In this document: positions 21,390 to 25,818 of the stretch, in pieces
Layout: the number at the start of each line of letters is the position of its first letter
How positions within the stretch are numbered: position 1 is the stretch's first letter
From: Clostridiales bacterium
GTDB taxonomy: Bacteria; Bacillota; Clostridia; Christensenellales; Aristaeellaceae
DNA: 25,818 nucleotides
Direction: 5' to 3'
Assembly (NCBI GenBank): GCA_004556155.1
Contig: SFIM01000032.1
Location: 1-25,818 of the forward strand
The notes under the pieces: model-generated
The model's database searches: none
Told to the model about the DNA's origin: nothing
Seen by the model: only the letters and a program-made list of their open reading frames with translations
Position numbers and translations under genes: made by a program

Positions 21390-24300
21390 ATGCGCAATAT
21401 CCGCAAGTTTACTGTTCTGCTGCTATTTCTGCTGGCGCTGTGCCTGCCCGCGCTGTGCGCGCAGGCGGCGTCAGGGCAAATCAGCGGCTATGCCTGGCAG
21501 GCACAAAGCGGCGATACCACCTATGATGCGAACGATCGCGGCCTAAGCGGTGTTGTCGTCACCCTGCACCGTGCGCAGGACGGCGCGGAGCTGTCTCAGC
21601 AAACGGTGGACAGAAACGGCGCTTTCGCCTTTACAGGCCTAAGCGCAGGCGAATATTACCTGTCGGCCAAGCTGCCTGCGGGCTATCAGTTTATCGAGCC
21701 TGCGGAGAGCGGTAGCGTGATGCTTCCCGCCGACGGCGGCAGCAGCACCTCTGCCGTGCTGACGCTTGCCGATGGGCAAAGCATCGATCACGCGCACATC
21801 GGCGCGTCCAAATCCGTCGGCCACCTGCGCCTGTATGCATTTGAGGATAAAAACGCCAACGGCGGCAGAAGCTCCTCGGAAGAAATGCTGCGCGGCGTGC
21901 AGACCGAACTGTACTATCAATATCAGGGCGAATGGGTCATGGTCGCCTCCGATATAACCGACCGCGAGGGCTGCGCCACCTACTGGAGCATGACCCCGGG
22001 CACGTACCGCATGCGCGTGGTGCTGCCCGATCCCTACATCATCGGCCCTCTGGGCGAAAAGATCAACGCCTGGTACAACTGCTTCCCCCCGTGCGACAGC
22101 AACGAGGGCTGGTCTGATCCCTTCGTCGTGCCCAGGGGGAACAGCCTGAATCTGGGTCTGGGCGCGGTCAGCACGGGCAGCCTGAGCGGCAGCCTGTGGT
22201 ATGACGCAAACATGGACGGCCTGCGCGGCGCGGATGAAGGCGGCTACGCCGGAGCGACCATCACGCTTGACAACGACGCGGCTGGCGTTCACCGCACGCT
22301 GACCAGCACGGAGAACGGCCAGTATCGCTTTGACCGCCTGCTGGCAGGCACATATACGCTCACCGTCACCCTGCCAGAAAGCGCCATGTTCGCCCTGCCG
22401 GGCGGCGATTCGCAGTTCACGGGCGGCTACGCCTTCTCCCAGTCCATCAGCATCGGCGTATCCACGGGTGAAACCTCTGCCGTGCGGCCCATCGGCGTGA
22501 TGGACGTAACAACGCTTGAAATTCGATTCTATCATGATCTCAACGCCGACGGCACGCTGGATGCAGGCGATCTGCCCTTTCCCGGCGCAACGGCGGAAAT
22601 ACTGGACGCGCAGGATAAGGTTCTCCTGACCGTAACGTCCGATAACGATGGCATTGCCCGCTTCCCCGTGCTGCGCGGCGGCGATAATCGCATCCGCTGC
22701 ACCCTGCCCGATGGTCAGGTATTCACCATCGCAGGCAGTGAAAACGACTTTGTATCCCTGGCCACGCAAAAAACCATCACCCTGGAACGCGCGCTGCCCC
22801 ACGGCCAGGCCAGCACATTATATGCCGGCGTCACCCTGCCCGCGCAGATTGCCGGCACGCTGTTCCTGGATCAAAACGTATCGGGCGTGATGGACAACGG
22901 CGAACACGGCCAGGCCGGCTTCACAGTGCAGGCTGTCAACATGCGCGGCGAAGTTACAGCCGAAACCGTCACGGACGATCAGGGCCGTTATCAGTTTGAC
23001 AGCCTGCTGCCCGCGGCGCACACGGTGCGTTTTCTGCTGCAAGAAGCCTATGTGTTTGTGGAGCCCTCCGAAACGGGCGCGGCGGTGGAAAACCATGTGA
23101 TCCTGCAAACGGCGGAATACGGCGAAACTGCCGCGATCACCCTGGCTCCCGGTCAGACGGCGGCGCATATCGACGGCGGCGTGTTCCGCAGCGCCACGGT
23201 ATCGGGCCGCGTGCTGCTGGATTCCGGCCTGCCCTCCCTGCCGCTCAGCGGTGGCCTGGCGGGCGTGCGCATATCGCTGCTGGATGAGTACGGCGCGCCG
23301 GTATCGGACACCACCACCACCTATACCGATGAAAACGGCGACTATTACCTCAAGGGCGCGCTGCCCGGCGTCTACTCGCTGGAATATCAGCTGCCTGCGG
23401 GCACAGCCTTCACCGTACCGATGCTCGAAAGCGACGTGTGGTATTCTGAGCCTTTCACCGTGGCTGCGGCGGACGATCTGACCCAGCAGCCGCTCTACGC
23501 TGTACCCACCAGCAGCCTGTCGGGCATGCTGTATCAGGATAGCGACCTGAACGGCGAATATGCCGCGGGTGAACCCGTGCTGGTCGATGTGACCATTACC
23601 GCGCACAACACCGACCTGGATATTACCTATGAAACCCGTTCACTGGACAATGGTCAGTACATCTTCGATTCGCTGCGCCCTGGCGTATACATGTTCTCCA
23701 TTACCCTCGAGGATTCCCGCTGCCTGGTAACGGATGATTCTTCGCCCTTCGCCGCCACGCCGGAAGCTACCGCCATGGCTGAAATGACCTTCGGCGCGGG
23801 CGATCATCAGGAGAACCGCAACATCGCCACCTCCTACACCGCCAGCCTGACAGGCAAGCTGTTTATGGATCAGGGCAACGACAACCATCTGGATGCGCAG
23901 GACGCGGGCGCGCCGCAGATTCCCGTCACGCTCAAGGCCGTGCGCAGCGCGCTGTCCTACACCTTGCTGACCGATGAAAACGGCGCGTTCACCCTGCCCG
24001 CCCTCGCGCCGGGCGACTATCAGCTGCTGATTTCCCTGCCCGGGGATTGCATCCCTGCCGACGGCAACACCGCCGTGCTGACGGATGGCTTCTGGACGTC
24101 TGACATGCACATTGACAGCGGCAGCCAGCTTGATCTCACCTATGCGGTGCTGCGCTATGCCCGCGCCGCCGGCCATGTATGGAGCATGGACGGCTCGCTG
24201 ACCGGCGTTTCCGGCCGCACGGTGACGCTGTATCAGGACGACGAAATTCTTTCCACCGTCACCACGGATGAGAACGGCGCGTTCGAATTCCTGCAGCTCA

Positions 24301-24908
24301 AGCCCGGCCGCTACTCCTTCACCTGCGATCTGCCCGAGGGCAACTATCGCTTTGCCCGCAGCGTGGATACAGCCGAGCGCCCCAGCCTGATTACCGGCGA
24401 TCAATCCGTCGTCAATGACAAGCTGGGTTATTCGGACGAAATTGAAATTCTCATGGGGCAGGATGTGAACACCTGCGACTTTGGCATCGGCGCGCTGGGC
24501 AAGCTGGGCGATACCGCCTGGCTGGATGAAAACGGCAACGGCATGCAGGATGAGGGCGAGCTGCCCGTGCCCGGCATCGAGATTGCGCTGTATCAGTATG
24601 GTGAATTGATCAATGAAGCGACAACCGATCAATATGGCCATTACCTCTTTACAGATTTGTATCCCGGCGTGTATACTGTGCGGGTGACCATGCACAAGGA
24701 GCTCAAGGCCACCGTGCATCAAACCGATTTCCCGCTGGTCGCCAGCGTTTTACCCGAATCTGATGAACTGACTGTGGAAGCGGAGGGGATCGTCGTGCCC
24801 AGCAACAGCCGCAACCTAAGCTGCGATTTCGGCTTTGTGCTGCGCAAGGCCGGCCAGTATCCCGAGGCCATGAGCACAACCCTGCCCACCAGCTGGGATG
24901 ATAACTAA
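21390..24908 (+). CDS. Secreted protein with ten SdrD B-like repeats
   Basis: The 1172-residue protein has a signal peptide (residues 1-27, ending CAQAA). It then has about ten tandem domains of roughly 105-120 residues, each of the SdrD B-like/prealbumin type. The unit begins with a GxxWxDxNxDGxxDxGE-like Ca2+ loop (clear in the third, fifth, seventh and tenth: LWYDANMDGLRGADEGG, TAWLDENGNGMQDEGELPVP). It continues with a Val/Thr strand, xTDENGxYxFxxLxPGxY, and a closing hydrophobic strand. Such domains are rigid surface stalks. There is no LPxTG motif and no C-terminal membrane anchor; it ends TLPTSWDDN. CGGAGG seven bases upstream supports the ATG. It is 32 bases after the Cys-rich gene and 13 bases before the isomerase gene. 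Confidence 0.9.
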   Translation: MRNIRKFTVLLLFLLALCLPALCAQAASGQISGYAWQAQSGDTTYDANDRGLSGVVVTLHRAQDGAELSQQTVDRNGAFAFTGLSAGEYYLSAKLPAGYQFIEPAESGSVMLPADGGSSTSAVLTLADGQSIDHAHIGASKSVGHLRLYAFEDKNANGGRSSSEEMLRGVQTELYYQYQGEWVMVASDITDREGCATYWSMTPGTYRMRVVLPDPYIIGPLGEKINAWYNCFPPCDSNEGWSDPFVVPRGNSLNLGLGAVSTGSLSGSLWYDANMDGLRGADEGGYAGATITLDNDAAGVHRTLTSTENGQYRFDRLLAGTYTLTVTLPESAMFALPGGDSQFTGGYAFSQSISIGVSTGETSAVRPIGVMDVTTLEIRFYHDLNADGTLDAGDLPFPGATAEILDAQDKVLLTVTSDNDGIARFPVLRGGDNRIRCTLPDGQVFTIAGSENDFVSLATQKTITLERALPHGQASTLYAGVTLPAQIAGTLFLDQNVSGVMDNGEHGQAGFTVQAVNMRGEVTAETVTDDQGRYQFDSLLPAAHTVRFLLQEAYVFVEPSETGAAVENHVILQTAEYGETAAITLAPGQTAAHIDGGVFRSATVSGRVLLDSGLPSLPLSGGLAGVRISLLDEYGAPVSDTTTTYTDENGDYYLKGALPGVYSLEYQLPAGTAFTVPMLESDVWYSEPFTVAAADDLTQQPLYAVPTSSLSGMLYQDSDLNGEYAAGEPVLVDVTITAHNTDLDITYETRSLDNGQYIFDSLRPGVYMFSITLEDSRCLVTDDSSPFAATPEATAMAEMTFGAGDHQENRNIATSYTASLTGKLFMDQGNDNHLDAQDAGAPQIPVTLKAVRSALSYTLLTDENGAFTLPALAPGDYQLLISLPGDCIPADGNTAVLTDGFWTSDMHIDSGSQLDLTYAVLRYARAAGHVWSMDGSLTGVSGRTVTLYQDDEILSTVTTDENGAFEFLQLKPGRYSFTCDLPEGNYRFARSVDTAERPSLITGDQSVVNDKLGYSDEIEILMGQDVNTCDFGIGALGKLGDTAWLDENGNGMQDEGELPVPGIEIALYQYGELINEATTDQYGHYLFTDLYPGVYTVRVTMHKELKATVHQTDFPLVASVLPESDELTVEAEGIVVPSNSRNLSCDFGFVLRKAGQYPEAMSTTLPTSWDDN

Positions 24909-24921
24909 GGAGGCACTTTTT

Positions 24922-25668
24922 ATGCGAGAATACGGATTGCAGCTTTACAGCATCCGCAACGCCATTACGGAAAACTATCACGACGCGCTGCGCCAAGTAG
25001 CGGAAATGGGCTACAAAATGGCCGAGCTCTACGGCGGCATGGGTCCCGGCGCGCAAACCCTGCGCAGCTGGATGGATGAATTTGGTCTACGTGTATCGGG
25101 CACGCACACCAAGGCGGCTGATCTTGCGCCGGACATGCTGAGCCAGACCATCGCCGACCATCACACCCTGGGCTGCGATACGCTGATTATCCCCCACTAT
25201 GATATCAGCACCGCCGAAAAGGTGGACGAGCTGGTTAACCTGATCAACACCGTGCAGCCCGTGCTGGAAAAGGAGGGCATCACGCTGGCCTTCCACAATC
25301 ACTCCCGCGAATTCTGGCCCAACGAGGCCGGTCAGCTGACGCACTTTGAATTGCAAAAGCGCACCGATATCAAGTTTGAACTGGACACCTTCTGGACCTT
25401 CAACGCCGGATATGACCCGTGCGAAATGATGGAAAAGCTGGCCGACCGCCTGATCGCCATCCACATCAAGGATGGCTTCAAGAGCGAGGCCGTGGGCGCG
25501 AAGGCGCATGGCATGCCCCTGGGCATGGGCGAAGCCCCCGTCCCCGCCGTATACGCCAAGGCCCTGGCCATGAAGCTGCCCATCATCGTGGAAAGCGAAA
25601 CCCAAACGCCCGACGGCCCCACCGAAGCGCGCATCTGCATGGATTACCTGCGCTCGCTGGAAAAATAA
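24922..25668 (+). CDS. Sugar phosphate isomerase/epimerase (AP-endonuclease-2-like TIM barrel)
   Basis: The 248-residue protein is a xylose-isomerase-like TIM barrel. The barrel-end motifs are LQLYSIRNA (7-15), FHNHSREFW (124-132), FELDTFW (152-158), IAIHIKDG (178-185) and IIVESE (221-226). They supply the usual metal ligands, probably Glu/Asp155, His181 and Glu224. Family members isomerise or epimerise sugars or inositol derivatives; the substrate is not readable here. I chose ATG at 24922 because AAGGAGG lies eight bases upstream; an in-frame ATG at 24898 overlaps the end of the SdrD-like gene. It is the last gene of the plus-strand unit, and a terminator follows. Confidence 0.9.
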   Translation: MREYGLQLYSIRNAITENYHDALRQVAEMGYKMAELYGGMGPGAQTLRSWMDEFGLRVSGTHTKAADLAPDMLSQTIADHHTLGCDTLIIPHYDISTAEKVDELVNLINTVQPVLEKEGITLAFHNHSREFWPNEAGQLTHFELQKRTDIKFELDTFWTFNAGYDPCEMMEKLADRLIAIHIKDGFKSEAVGAKAHGMPLGMGEAPVPAVYAKALAMKLPIIVESETQTPDGPTEARICMDYLRSLEK

Positions 25669-25689
25669 TCAATCACCCAAAACAAACCG

Positions 25690-25724
25690 CCGCCCGCAGA
25701 CAAGCATCTGCGGGCGGTATTTTT
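25690..25724 (+). terminator. Rho-independent terminator of the nitroreductase-to-isomerase unit
   Basis: CCGCCCGCAGA (25690-25700) pairs perfectly with TCTGCGGGCGG (25707-25717) around the loop CAAGCA, followed by TATTTTT. It lies 21 bases after the isomerase stop. Confidence 0.93.
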
Positions 25725-25780
25725 GTCGCTTCAGCGAAGAAGAAAACCACCAGCGGAGCTGGTGAGAGGGAAAAGCTTAA

Positions 25781-25809
25781 GATACAGGAAGCGCCTCCTT
25801 TGCTATAAT
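25781..25809 (+). promoter_or_regulatory. Possible promoter for a gene beyond the window
   Basis: A perfect TATAAT (25804-25809) has GATACA at 25781-25786 with a 17-base spacer; the -35 is weak. A CACCAGC/GCTGGTG hairpin at 25748-25764 precedes it. The gene it would serve is outside the window. Confidence 0.4.
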
Positions 25810-25818
25810 GAGAGCAGG

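Overview
The window looks like chromosomal DNA of a GC-rich Clostridia member (Firmicutes), perhaps an uncultivated gut lineage of the Christensenellales/Oscillospirales type. The reasons are a CIRCE-controlled groES-groEL operon, NfnAB, a CD1871A-type CXXC protein beside a NapH-like ferredoxin, a PrsA-like foldase, strong AGGAGG ribosome sites and sigma-A-type promoters. The assignment below class level is a guess. The first ~830 bases differ: they are AT-rich and carry one HExxH protein of unknown family, so the left edge is a compositional boundary.

Layout. 1-831: AT-rich putative metallopeptidase. 832-1152: gene-free strip with three strong inverted repeats. 3270-1153 (minus): mutY followed by an orphan PTS-type IIC membrane protein. 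3421-5558 (plus): promoter, CIRCE, groES, groEL, terminator. 5667-6242 (plus): flavodoxin-like lipoprotein. 6239-7479 (plus): promoter, yybP-ykoY (Mn2+) riboswitch with terminator, CaxA-type cation exchanger. 7599-7482 (minus): decayed mini-gene. 8349-7621 (minus): BspA-type LRR exported protein. 12312-8480 (minus): VTC polyphosphate-polymerase-like protein, a ~420-bp palindromic non-coding element, DUF4956 membrane protein, and CotH with an in-frame TAG before its C-terminal membrane anchor. 16580-12404 (minus): nfnA, nfnB, a CD1871A-like CXXC membrane protein, and a NapH-like ferredoxin fused to a TlpA thioredoxin domain. 18302-16755 (minus): PrsA-like foldase. 18922-18464 (minus): tadA. 18987-25668 (plus): probable five-gene unit of nitroreductase, MBL-fold/lamin-tail lipoprotein, Cys-rich protein, ten-repeat SdrD B-like secreted protein and a TIM-barrel sugar isomerase/epimerase, closed by a terminator at 25690-25724.

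How the genes may work together. The NfnAB-CXXC-NapH/TlpA set could carry reducing power from NADPH/ferredoxin through a polytopic Fe-S protein to an extracytoplasmic thioredoxin domain. This is an inference from gene order, motifs and predicted topology. The VTC-DUF4956-CotH set is a recurrent but poorly understood association; here it is split by a structured element and the CotH gene is interrupted by an amber codon. The riboswitch implies that the CaxA-family exchanger handles Mn2+. The strongest leads are the redox fusion operon, the amber-interrupted CotH, the palindromic element and the Mn riboswitch on an exchanger labelled Ca2+/Na+.
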